Shown: piece by piece, positions 1-8,320 of the stretch
Layout of the letters: each line of letters starts with the position of its first letter
How positions within the stretch are numbered: the stretch's first letter is position 1
Assembly: GCA_947445035.1 (NCBI GenBank)
Contig: CANFCK010000005.1
Location: 1 to 64,000, forward strand
Length of the DNA: 64,000 bases
Direction: 5' to 3'
Source of the DNA: Deltaproteobacteria bacterium
Lineage (GTDB): Bacteria > Myxococcota_A > UBA796 > SXON01
Program-made: the position numbers and the translations under genes
The notes under the pieces: model-generated
What the model saw: the letters and a program-made list of their open reading frames with translations, nothing else
Database searches by the model: none
Told to the model about the DNA's origin: nothing

Positions 1-1
1 C

Positions 2-967
2 GGTGACTGCGACGACGCCGACGACACCATCAACCCGGACGAGACCGAGGTCTGCGACTCGATCGACAACGACTGCGACGGCACCATCGACACCTCCGGC
101 GGAACCAGCCTCTGCTTCTCGGGGCCCCGCGAGTTCGATAACTGCAGCGCCACCGGGTACACGGGCCCCACGCAGTCCGCTTGCGACACCTCGTACGCCA
201 GCACCTCGCTGGACGGCGAAGTCACCGTCAGCGGCGGCATCCAGGCCTGGGAAGTGCCCAGCGACGGCGACTACATCATCGAGGCCTGGGGCGGCCAGGG
301 CTTTGCCGGCGAGCCCACTCGCAGCGGCGGACTCGGGGCGTACGCCATCGGCACCTTCACGCTCACGGCAGGGGACATTCTCTACGTGATCGTCGGCCAG
401 CGCGGGACAGGCGGGGTCAACAGCGGCGGCGGAGGGGGCGGCAGCTTTGTGGTCGACAGTACCGGCACGCCGCTGGTCGCGGCGGGGGGCGGCGGGGGTA
501 CCCGCCTCTCGGTCAGCCAGAACGGCTGCAACGGGCGCTCGACCACGTACGCAGGCACCGGCTCGGGGTCCGGGTCCTCGCACACCTGCGCCGCCAAGAC
601 AACCGCCCTCGGCACCGGCGGCGTCATCTCCAGTGTCTCCTGGGGCTCCGGGGGCGCCGGCTTCAGCGGCGACGGCTCGGGAGAGTATGCCTACGTCAGC
701 TCGTGGGGCGGTCGGGGGGGGGCGCGCTACACCAGCGGCATGGTCGGCGGCATGGGCAACACCGGCTGCGGGCGCGCGGACGGCGGCTTTGGCGGCGGCG
801 GCTCGGGCAACGGGTGCTACGGCGGCGGCGGCGGCGGCGGCTACTCGGGAGGAGACGGCGGGCGCCTGGCCGGCGGCGGCGGCTCGTACGTGGACAGCTC
901 AGGCGCGTCGACATCGACGACCGCTGGCGTTCAGAGCGGGATGGGCGCGGTCACGATCGACATGTAG
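2..967 (+). CDS. MopE-type Cys/Asp repeat protein with glycine-rich C-terminus (5' end missing)
   Basis: The frame is open from the window edge to a TAG at 965-967, so the N-terminus lies outside. The first 35 residues contain GDCDD, ADDTINPDETEVCD and SIDNDCDGTID, the pattern of the Cys/Asp-rich putative metal-binding repeat seen many times in MopE-like secreted proteins. A Cys-containing stretch follows, then about 230 residues very rich in Gly, with Tyr, Ser and isolated Cys (Gly runs of 5-7), resembling the glycine-rich domain found on bacterial surface proteins. It is probably exported and extracellular; calcium or copper binding is known for relatives but not shown here. The last 17 bases overlap the end of the convergent gene at 951-2681. 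Confidence 0.8.
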   Translation, partial: GDCDDADDTINPDETEVCDSIDNDCDGTIDTSGGTSLCFSGPREFDNCSATGYTGPTQSACDTSYASTSLDGEVTVSGGIQAWEVPSDGDYIIEAWGGQGFAGEPTRSGGLGAYAIGTFTLTAGDILYVIVGQRGTGGVNSGGGGGGSFVVDSTGTPLVAAGGGGGTRLSVSQNGCNGRSTTYAGTGSGSGSSHTCAAKTTALGTGGVISSVSWGSGGAGFSGDGSGEYAYVSSWGGRGGARYTSGMVGGMGNTGCGRADGGFGGGGSGNGCYGGGGGGGYSGGDGGRLAGGGGSYVDSSGASTSTTAGVQSGMGAVTIDM

Positions 968-2681
968 GCGCCCGCCGGCGGCGAACCAGTGCCGCGGCGA
1001 GGGCCACGAGCGCCGCCCCCGGCAGGGCGGCCACGCTGGCGCAGGAGTCGATGGGGGCTGGGGTCCAGTCCCGGACCTCGAGCGGCGGCCCCACGAGCAG
1101 TCGCACGCCGTCGTCGACCAGCACCTCGTGCTCACCGAGCGGCGCGCGAATCGCGACGGCGTACTGGACCGACAGCGTGCTTCCGTCGAGCTCCACGCGC
1201 TCGACCACCACGCCGTCACCCAGAGAAACCTCCGGAACCGCCGCCGGAGCCGCAGAAAGGCTGATCGTGAGCGTGCCGTTGTCACCCTGGGTGACCCGTT
1301 GGGGCGTGAGACTGAGCACCCGCGGGCGCTGGGATGAGGCCAAAACCGTGAAGGCGTCCGCCAGAGTCAGGGTCCCGACGCCAGAGCTGAGCACCACATC
1401 CCGTGCGCCAGCGACGGCGTCGGCCTCGAAGCGCACCTCGACCCGCAGCCGGTCCACGTTCTGCACCACAATCGATTCGACGTCACTCCCGGCGCCGAAG
1501 TCCAGTTCGATCTCCTGGCTGACGAAGCGCCCGTCGCGACCGATGACGTCGACCCAGAGCGACTCTCCGGCGTAGGCCGTGCCCGGGTCAACGGACAGGA
1601 GCGAAGGGACCACCGCCTCGATGGTGACACTGTCCGACGGATCGCCGACGCCGACGTCGTAGCGAGCGCGCACGCTGAAGGTGTCGCCGGTCCCGTGCAG
1701 GGGCACCAGCGCTTCTGGCAGCGTGGTCTCCGCGATGCTCGCGCCGTCCCGCCAGACCTCGTACCCCTGCAAGGTGTGGATACTAGTCGGAGCGGTCCAG
1801 GTGAGCGCCGCTTCCGTCGCCACGACCCGACCTGCAGGACCCGAGAGCGCGGTCGGCGCCGGCAGGTAGACCCGAAACGCCAACTCGCCCACCGCCGGGT
1901 AGCGCACACTGTTGGCGCCATCGGTCGCGACGACATGGTACTCCACCTCCGTATCGACGGGCGCGGCCGGCACGGTGCCCTCCCAGCTGCCGTCGGCGCC
2001 GCCAGTCATGGGCGTGGACCCCGCGCCCCCCCGGTCGGTGGTCCAGAGCAGCGTCACCACGTCCACGCCGGTGTCGTCTTCGATCTCGGCGCTGACCTCA
2101 AACGGGCCGGTGAGATCTTCGGTGTCAGGTAGCGTCGTGAGCGAACTGACCCTGGGCGCGGTGACGTCGCCGTCCCAAACCCCGACCTGGTCGATGAACC
2201 AGCCCGTCCCCACACCCTCGTCATTCGCCACAAAGACGAGTCGAAGCCTGACCGTGGCGGTGGCGGGCAAGGCCACGGACACCAGTTCCCAGCCCGCGGA
2301 GTTGCCGTTCCAACTGAGGCCCACGGGATAACCGTAGACCGGCTGGGCACACCGCCAGCCGGTGCCATCCTCCAGCTCGACGTACCCTTCGTCGCCGGCG
2401 CCGAAGCCGTACCAGTGGGCAAAAGAGAGCACCGGTTGGCCCACGGCCGACAGGTCGGGGAGCGGCACCTCCAGATACTCGGTGGCATCGTTGAGGTAGC
2501 TGCTGTTCAGCCCGATGGCCCACGCATGGGCCCCGTCGTAGCCCGCGCCCGGACCGCTGGTCGCGGCGCCCCAACGCCACTGCCCCAGTTCACCCGCCGC
2601 CGAGAACTCCCCGTCGTCCTGCTCAAGGTCCCAGAGCAGAACGGGCGTCGAGGCCAAGGCGTTGGCGAGCAGGAGAATCAA
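951..2681 (-). CDS. Secreted multidomain protein with MYXO-CTERM-like C-terminal anchor
   Basis: A 576-residue protein of unknown function. It starts at TTG with a short hydrophobic leader (MILLLANALAS). Residues about 15-175 look like a lectin/MAM-type beta-sandwich (aromatic and Gly rich, ending near GWFIDQVGVWDGD). After that come Ig/fibronectin-like modules (YEVWRDGAS is typical of FnIII) and IPT/TIG-like segments with PRVLSLTPQRVTQGDNG. The C-terminus has a Cys, a hydrophobic helix (about ALPGAALVALAAALV) and an RRRR cluster, the layout of the MYXO-CTERM sorting tail, although the usual double-Cys motif is reduced to one. The start codon overlaps the stop of the upstream VWA lipoprotein (TTGA), implying co-translation. 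A surface location is inferred; no enzyme motif was seen. Confidence 0.8.
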   Translation of the reverse strand: MILLLANALASTPVLLWDLEQDDGEFSAAGELGQWRWGAATSGPGAGYDGAHAWAIGLNSSYLNDATEYLEVPLPDLSAVGQPVLSFAHWYGFGAGDEGYVELEDGTGWRCAQPVYGYPVGLSWNGNSAGWELVSVALPATATVRLRLVFVANDEGVGTGWFIDQVGVWDGDVTAPRVSSLTTLPDTEDLTGPFEVSAEIEDDTGVDVVTLLWTTDRGGAGSTPMTGGADGSWEGTVPAAPVDTEVEYHVVATDGANSVRYPAVGELAFRVYLPAPTALSGPAGRVVATEAALTWTAPTSIHTLQGYEVWRDGASIAETTLPEALVPLHGTGDTFSVRARYDVGVGDPSDSVTIEAVVPSLLSVDPGTAYAGESLWVDVIGRDGRFVSQEIELDFGAGSDVESIVVQNVDRLRVEVRFEADAVAGARDVVLSSGVGTLTLADAFTVLASSQRPRVLSLTPQRVTQGDNGTLTISLSAAPAAVPEVSLGDGVVVERVELDGSTLSVQYAVAIRAPLGEHEVLVDDGVRLLVGPPLEVRDWTPAPIDSCASVAALPGAALVALAAALVRRRRAPTCRS

Positions 2682-3616
2682 GTCGCTTCCGCCAGCAGAT
2701 AGCTGACCCGGAGCTCGGCACCGGGCGCGGGCGCCTCGTCGAAGATGACGGCGGCCTCGACGTAGTCCACGGTGAAGGCGGTCACCCGCGCGCCATCGAC
2801 ATCCACGCTCACCGACCCCTCCGTGGGGCGGGCCTCAAGATCAAAACGCACCGGCCAGTCGACCGCCAACTCCCCAAGGCGAGCGGCAACCGCGGCGAAG
2901 TCTGCGTCACACACGCTCACGCCCGCCCCACCCGTGCGCCGCGCCACCTCCAGGTAGCGGAGCCCAGCGTTGGCGTCCCCGGTCGTGCCCGTGCAACCGT
3001 CCGGGGCGTCGCCAACCACGGCCGACGCCCGTGCCGGCCGCCCATTCAGCGCCGCCTGCGTCGAGAGCAAGGCCGCAAACGCCGAGACTGGGTCGGCCCC
3101 CAGCACCGTGCCGCTCTGGTCTTCGCCATCACTTACGAACACGACGTGCAGCGCTGCGTGGTCGCGACGGAAGCCATGGTTCTGCCCGGTGGCGTCGCGC
3201 AGCGCGAGCGTGGCCGCATCGAGTCCCGCCGACGGGGGAGCATGGTCCGTGCCGACGTCAAGCGCCAGCGCCAGCGAGCCGGTGGGATCCGGAGAGTCCG
3301 GCGTCACAATCCACGGCCGGCCGAAGAGGACCCCACCGTCGTCGAGGTCTGACGACGTCGCCCCGAGCTGCCAATCCAATTCCCCGGAGCTCAGTGCCTG
3401 TACGAACGCGGCGGCCGCATCGCCGAGCGACGCCTGTTCCTCCCCCATGCTGCCCGTGCCGTCCACGACAAAAAGCACATCCACGGCCGGCGCGGTCGCC
3501 TGGTTCAGCGTCTCCGACACCCGCACCGCATCCGGCGCGATGGGGTCGGTGTCCCCGAGCCCGACGTCGATTCCGCAGGCGGCGATGAGCGTGAGCGCAA
3601 CCAAGGCGATTCCCAC
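2678..3616 (-). CDS. VWA-domain lipoprotein
   Basis: A 312-residue lipoprotein. The GTG start at 3616 is chosen because GGAGG sits four bases upstream and the leader then ends in a lipobox (LTLIAAC). The open frame continues further upstream only as a shadow of the phosphoesterase gene. The von Willebrand A fold is indicated by VDVLFVVDGTGSMGEEQ, a MIDAS-like DxTxS, and by ALHVVFVSDGEDQSG, the usual second conserved strand. A Cys pair (GCTG... VCDAD) follows in the last third. Such proteins are thought to bind metal and protein partners at the cell surface. It is paralogous to the gene at 18387-19289: same order of segments, same VFVSD strand and similar C-terminal module. It is coupled to the downstream secreted-protein gene. 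Confidence 0.85.
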   Translation of the reverse strand: MGIALVALTLIAACGIDVGLGDTDPIAPDAVRVSETLNQATAPAVDVLFVVDGTGSMGEEQASLGDAAAAFVQALSSGELDWQLGATSSDLDDGGVLFGRPWIVTPDSPDPTGSLALALDVGTDHAPPSAGLDAATLALRDATGQNHGFRRDHAALHVVFVSDGEDQSGTVLGADPVSAFAALLSTQAALNGRPARASAVVGDAPDGCTGTTGDANAGLRYLEVARRTGGAGVSVCDADFAAVAARLGELAVDWPVRFDLEARPTEGSVSVDVDGARVTAFTVDYVEAAVIFDEAPAPGAELRVSYLLAEAT

Positions 3617-3690
3617 ACGACCTCCACTATGATCGTGCTCCGATCGGACAAAAAGGTCAAGGTGGGCCGCGCAATATTTCCTGCCCGACG

Positions 3691-4869
3691 CTACTTCCCG
3701 ATTGACCAGCCGTTTTTCTTTCCGGAGAAGTCGGCGGTGTAGATTGGCTTGAAGGTCATATCCGGTTGGATCTGCCGATAGGACAACGACATCTTTTCGC
3801 TGGTCAGCGCCACGTCCCACCAGCCCTGCAGAGGCATGCACGACGCTTCGTAGGCGCCCGGGAAACCCTTCCACGACTCTGCGGACTTGGCGTGGTCCAG
3901 GGCAACCGGTCCGCACTTTCGCGGCTCGGCCTGCCGCTCGAACTCCCGGAGAATGGCGAAGTCGTAGGTCGTTTCTAGCTTTACGTCGACAAAACCAGCC
4001 GCCTCGGCGTGCCCCCACCGCTCCACGGTATCCGCCGGGGCACCGCCGCCACCCGCCACGACGTACAGCTCGCCGAACTTCCCGCGCGGCAAGAAGACCT
4101 CGTTGGCGGTCGACCCGCTCGAGAAGACCGCCTTGAGCGCTCCCACCGGAGACTCGCCATCGATGAGGTCCAAAAGTTCGTCGGGCGCCTCGCCAGCGTT
4201 GCTCTTTTGACCGACCGCGAGGGTGATGAGCGGGTGGTACATGAAGACCAGCAGCGAATCGTAGTTCTTCGCGGCAACCGTCTTTTCGATGTACGCGGTC
4301 TGTTCTTCCCAACGACTGCCCAGGTTGGCGCGGTTGGTGTCGACGGTCAAAAGCCGCCAGGTGTGGCCCGCGACTTCCAGATCCACGTGGTACCAGCTGG
4401 CGGTGCGGCCGAAGCCGATTTCAGCCCCCACGCCCGGAAACGCCGCCCCGTAGCCAAAGTAGCGGTCGTCACCAGCGCCATCGTCCTCCCCGGGAACGGG
4501 CAAAACCCGGGTACGCAGCAGCCCCTCGGGCGGCTCGCTGCCGCTGATGAGGCTCACCCAATCGCGGCCAAATCCCTTCCACGCCGCCAACGACGAGCCG
4601 GGAACAAGGTTTCCGAGCAGGACCAAGAACTCGGTCCGACCCTCTTGCACCGTCTTGGAGATGTCTTGGATCATCGCCGCCGTCGCCCCTTTGGTCGCGA
4701 CACGCTTCGTCGCCTCGGCCTCACCGGCCTTGGCAGGACGCACGTTCCCGACGACGCCGAACTCGACGGTGGTCGGAAAACTCTTCTTTTGTCCGTCGTC
4801 GAGGAAGATGTCGTGGCCGGGGACCTTCTTGACGTCGAACGCGAAGGCGAAAGAAAGCGCGAGCAGCAT
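3691..4869 (-). CDS. Secreted calcineurin-like phosphoesterase-like protein
   Basis: A 392-residue protein starting with a signal-peptide-like leader (MLLALSFAFA). Three segments resemble the metallophosphoesterase core: GVVGNVRPA in place of the first D-x-H block, FLVLLGNLVPGSS in place of GDxx, and VFMYHPLI in place of the GHxH strand. The classic metal ligands are largely substituted (GNV and GNL rather than GDx), so catalytic activity is doubtful. The C-terminal 100 residues have two Cys (RKCGP, ASCMP) and end in a basic GKKNGWSIGK. The ATG shares its A with the TGA of recD2, so the two are coupled although function gives no obvious link. The family call rests on pattern only. Confidence 0.6.
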   Translation of the reverse strand: MLLALSFAFAFDVKKVPGHDIFLDDGQKKSFPTTVEFGVVGNVRPAKAGEAEATKRVATKGATAAMIQDISKTVQEGRTEFLVLLGNLVPGSSLAAWKGFGRDWVSLISGSEPPEGLLRTRVLPVPGEDDGAGDDRYFGYGAAFPGVGAEIGFGRTASWYHVDLEVAGHTWRLLTVDTNRANLGSRWEEQTAYIEKTVAAKNYDSLLVFMYHPLITLAVGQKSNAGEAPDELLDLIDGESPVGALKAVFSSGSTANEVFLPRGKFGELYVVAGGGGAPADTVERWGHAEAAGFVDVKLETTYDFAILREFERQAEPRKCGPVALDHAKSAESWKGFPGAYEASCMPLQGWWDVALTSEKMSLSYRQIQPDMTFKPIYTADFSGKKNGWSIGK

Positions 4870-7025
4870 CAGGACTCCACTGGCCGACGAAGGTATCCGA
4901 GCCGAGCCGAAAGGCCGGTATGGCGATCGTCAACCCCCGTGCGGCTGACGGCCATCCGTAGCGCGCGAGGACTGGCGACGAGCACTGCGAACCGTTTGGC
5001 CCTTGTGAGGGCCGTATAGATCAGATTACGACGGAGCATGACGAAGTGCGCGGTATGTAGCACGAGGACCACCGCCGGGTACTCACTCCCTTGCGACTTG
5101 TGGATCGAGATGGCCCACGCCAGCTCGAAGGTGTCGAGGGCGTCCCCGGGAATCAGCACGGCTCGCTCATCGAAATTCACGGTCATCCCAGCTGGACTCA
5201 CCGCGGTGACCCGGCCGACGTCCCCATTGTAGATTTCGAGCTCGTAGTCGTTCTTGGTCTGAATCACCCGATCGCCCACGCGGAAGCGTCGGAAGCCACG
5301 CACGATCTCCTCACCGGTGGGGTTGAGGGCTTGCCCAAGCCGCTGGTTGAGCGCGACGGTGCCCAACGGGCCGCCGTGCATCGGGGTGAGCACTTGCACG
5401 TCGCGACGCGGATCGAAGCCGTTGGCGGGGAGACGCTCGGTGACCACGGTCAACAAGAGGCGCGCGATGTCCTCGGCATCCTCCCGTGGCAGGACGAAGC
5501 AGTCGCGGGCGCCGTCCCCGGTTTCGGCGGAGACCGGAACCTCGCCAGCCAGAATGCGATGGGCGTTCTTCACGATGCTGCTTTCGGCAGCCTGCCGATA
5601 GACGTGCACCAGGCGCGCGACAGGGACCACACCGGAGCGGATGAGGTCCCGCAGGACCTGGCCCGGACCCACGCTCGGGAGCTGGTCGACGTCGCCGACA
5701 AGGACCAGTCGCGTTGCCGCCGGGAGGGCGTCACACACCGCGTCGAAGAGCGCGAGATCGACCATCGAGGCTTCGTCCACGACGAGGCAATCGGCGATCA
5801 GCGGGTGATGGGCATCGCGGCCGAAGCCGGACTCCCCAGCCCCCCACTCCAAGAGTCGGTGGAGCGTCTTGGCCTCCTGGCCGCACGCTTCGGAGAGCCG
5901 ACGGGCCGCGCGACCGGTCGGAGCGGCGAACGCCCAGGACTCCTTCCGGCGGCGGGCAAGCTCGGCGAGCACCCGCACGATCGTGGTCTTGCCCGTGCCG
6001 GGCCCACCGGTGATGACCACCAACCGGGCCGAGAACGCGGCCACCAGCGCCGCGCGCTGACCCTCTGCAAGCACGATGCCGACGCTGCGAGCCGCATCCT
6101 CGACGTCAAGCTCAGCGGCGGCGATCGCGACGCACCTCGTCGCGACCCGACGTGCAACACGCGCCTCCATCTCCTCGGTGGGAGCGCGGTAGACGGGGCG
6201 ATCGCCTTCTTCCAGCGCGCCGCCCGCCGGGGGATGCCTCACCACCCGACGCATCCGCACCGCGTCTTCCACCCCCTCCGCAGCGAGCTGGCGGGTGATG
6301 TCCAGGGCCGCGAGACGTTCGATCAGCGCGGCCTCGGGCAAGAAACAGCTCCCCTCCCCCTCTGCGGTCTGGAGCGCGTAGTCGAGGGCCGCCTGCACGC
6401 GTTCCGGCGCCCCCCGGTCGATCCCGTTGGCGCGCGCGATGACGTCGGCGGTGCGGAAGCCGACGCCCGCAACCTCGACCAGGCGGTAGGGATGGCGCGC
6501 GACGACGTCCGCCGACCCGGTGCCGAAGGTTGCGAGGACCCGCCGGATGACCGCGGCGCCAAGCCCGTGCCCGCGCAGGGTGATTTCCAACTCGCGCCCC
6601 GCGCGCTCCGTCACCCAGGTGCTGACGATCTTCTCGCGGGTCTTGGGCCCGATGCCCTCCACCTCGGCGAGGCGCATCGGTTCTTCCTCCAGGACCCGCA
6701 GCGTGTCGAGCCCGAAGTGGTCGGCGATGCGCCGGGCAAGCTCCGGACCGACCCCATCCACCGCGCTGTGAAGGTACCGTTCGAGCCCCGCCAGCGTGCG
6801 GGGGTCCTCGATCAAACAGGTTTCGACCTTGAAGCGGCGGCCGAAGCGAAGGTCATCGTGCCACTGGCCGGTGGCCACGATGCGCTGTCCCTCGCGGACG
6901 TGGGCGATGGCGCCGAGCGCGGTGAACTCGCCCGCGGCGGCCAGCACGCGAGCCACGGCGTAGCCGCCATCTTCCGAGCGGAAGACGAAGCTCGACAGTT
7001 CTCCCTCGAGACGATCACCGTACAC
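4869..7025 (-). CDS. recD2: RecD2-type ATP-dependent DNA helicase
   Basis: A 718-residue SF1B 5'-3' DNA helicase, the normal length for RecD2, the RecD form found without RecBC. The GTG start at 7025 gives an OB-like N-terminus (residues 1-80), then helix-hairpin-helix segments (GVGPELARRIADHFG, VEGIGPKTREKI, VAGVGFRTADVI). Walker A is ITGGPGTGKTT, Walker B LVVDEASMVD, motif III VGDVDQLPSVGPGQ. The C-terminal motifs V and VI are AISIHKSQGSEYP and YTALTRAKRF. It probably acts in recombination or repair of stalled forks. The gene is in a leftward run behind the MFS gene (9-base gap) and its stop overlaps the start of the phosphoesterase-like gene. Confidence 0.95.
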   Translation of the reverse strand: MYGDRLEGELSSFVFRSEDGGYAVARVLAAAGEFTALGAIAHVREGQRIVATGQWHDDLRFGRRFKVETCLIEDPRTLAGLERYLHSAVDGVGPELARRIADHFGLDTLRVLEEEPMRLAEVEGIGPKTREKIVSTWVTERAGRELEITLRGHGLGAAVIRRVLATFGTGSADVVARHPYRLVEVAGVGFRTADVIARANGIDRGAPERVQAALDYALQTAEGEGSCFLPEAALIERLAALDITRQLAAEGVEDAVRMRRVVRHPPAGGALEEGDRPVYRAPTEEMEARVARRVATRCVAIAAAELDVEDAARSVGIVLAEGQRAALVAAFSARLVVITGGPGTGKTTIVRVLAELARRRKESWAFAAPTGRAARRLSEACGQEAKTLHRLLEWGAGESGFGRDAHHPLIADCLVVDEASMVDLALFDAVCDALPAATRLVLVGDVDQLPSVGPGQVLRDLIRSGVVPVARLVHVYRQAAESSIVKNAHRILAGEVPVSAETGDGARDCFVLPREDAEDIARLLLTVVTERLPANGFDPRRDVQVLTPMHGGPLGTVALNQRLGQALNPTGEEIVRGFRRFRVGDRVIQTKNDYELEIYNGDVGRVTAVSPAGMTVNFDERAVLIPGDALDTFELAWAISIHKSQGSEYPAVVLVLHTAHFVMLRRNLIYTALTRAKRFAVLVASPRALRMAVSRTGVDDRHTGLSARLGYLRRPVES

Positions 7026-7034
7026 CTGTTCAGG

Positions 7035-8216
7035 TTAACGCGCGGCCAGCTTTCGACCGACTCCGGCCAGGAGGAAAGGGACGGGCAGCGCAAAACACAG
7101 CGCCCACAGCCCGAGTGCCGGCATCCCTACGAGCGCGCCAGTCGTCGCGACACTCAGGACCACACTTCCGAGGAAGGCGGCGACCGACGATGCACCGTGT
7201 TGGACGGCCGAGTTCAGCGACTGGAAGGCCGCGCGCTCCGCCGGTCCGGCCACCCGGGACAACAACGACTGATAGGCGACGTTTCTGGCGCTCATCGCCA
7301 CCATCATCGCTGGAAAGCACGCCCACACCGGTGCCGCCGCCGGCACCACGCCGAACCAGGCGACGCCCACCACGATGAGCGCCCCGGTGCCGGCGAAGAA
7401 TACCGGTACCGACCCGACCCGGTCGGCGATGCCGCCGAAGAGGCGCAAGGCGACAAACGACAAGGCGCCGCCCACCATGTAGAGGTAAGGCAGCCTCTCC
7501 CGCGGCCAGTTCATGTTGAACTGGATGAAGGCGCTGAGATTCGGGATGATGGTGAAGGCTGAGAGCGTCACCAACGCCGACGCGGCCAAGCTCGCCCACA
7601 CCACCGGGCGGGCCAGGAGCGTTCGCAAGCGTGGACGCTCGACCGCGTCCGAGAGGTGGCCCCGCAACGGCGGCAGCAGCGCGATCGCGGCAGCGGCGAT
7701 CACCGCTCCCACCGCCGCGAGCACGAAGAACGGCGCCCGCCATCCCGCGGCGCCGGACAACCACAGCCCGGCCGGGACGCCGAGGACGCTCGCCGCCGAG
7801 AACGCTCCCATCACCGCGCCCATGGCTCGCCCGCGACGTTCAGGCGGGACCACATCGGCGATGATCGACAGCGCGACGCTGGACGCCGGACCGCCGAACG
7901 CGCCGGCGACGACCCGCGCGGCGACCAGCGAACCGAGCCCCACCGAGAACCCTCCCGACGCCGTCCCGAGCGCCAGCCCACCCATGCAGACCGCCAGGGC
8001 GAGCCGTCGATCCACCCGGTCCAAGACCGGGCTCAGCAGCAGGCCGGACGTCGCCGCCGCAAGGGTGTACGCGCCAGCGACGATGCCGATCTTGTCGACT
8101 TCGACCCCAAGCCCTTCAGCAAAGTCGGGTCCCATCGGCATCACCATCATGAAATCGACGATGTTGACGAACTGGACGGCCCCGACCAGGCCCACGATTG
8201 CCCGCTCTGATCTCAA
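7035..8216 (-). CDS. MFS transporter
   Basis: A 393-residue integral membrane protein with about 12 hydrophobic helices. The first half has the major facilitator loop 2-3 signature in the form SPVLDRVDRRLA and a loop 4-5 region ARVVAGAFGGPASS. The second half carries a GGIADRVGS loop, the equivalent of loop 8-9. Length and pattern fit DHA1-type drug or sugar exporters. The substrate cannot be told. Translation appears to begin at TTG; a GTG seven codons later is an alternative. It lies just upstream of recD2 on the same strand and is divergent from the membrane protein at 8321. Confidence 0.9.
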   Translation of the reverse strand: MRSERAIVGLVGAVQFVNIVDFMMVMPMGPDFAEGLGVEVDKIGIVAGAYTLAAATSGLLLSPVLDRVDRRLALAVCMGGLALGTASGGFSVGLGSLVAARVVAGAFGGPASSVALSIIADVVPPERRGRAMGAVMGAFSAASVLGVPAGLWLSGAAGWRAPFFVLAAVGAVIAAAAIALLPPLRGHLSDAVERPRLRTLLARPVVWASLAASALVTLSAFTIIPNLSAFIQFNMNWPRERLPYLYMVGGALSFVALRLFGGIADRVGSVPVFFAGTGALIVVGVAWFGVVPAAAPVWACFPAMMVAMSARNVAYQSLLSRVAGPAERAAFQSLNSAVQHGASSVAAFLGSVVLSVATTGALVGMPALGLWALCFALPVPFLLAGVGRKLAAR

Positions 8217-8320
8217 GGCCGGAGGCCGGAGCCTTTACGCCCAAGGTCCGGTCGGCGGGGTGGCGGCGACGAGATTGGCATCGGAGCGGGCTATCTCGCG
8301 CTCCGTGTTAACCGCGTCAA

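Noticed and set aside
3617-4312. N-terminal extension of the VWA lipoprotein
   Set aside because: The extra 232 codons are a shadow of the phosphoesterase gene; a GGAGG site and lipobox fix the start at 3616.
5091-7562. Long + strand open frame (823 codons) opposite recD2
   Set aside because: It is antisense to a complete RecD2 with all motifs; high GC keeps opposite frames open. The translation has no recognisable domain and an Arg/His/Gly-rich mix.
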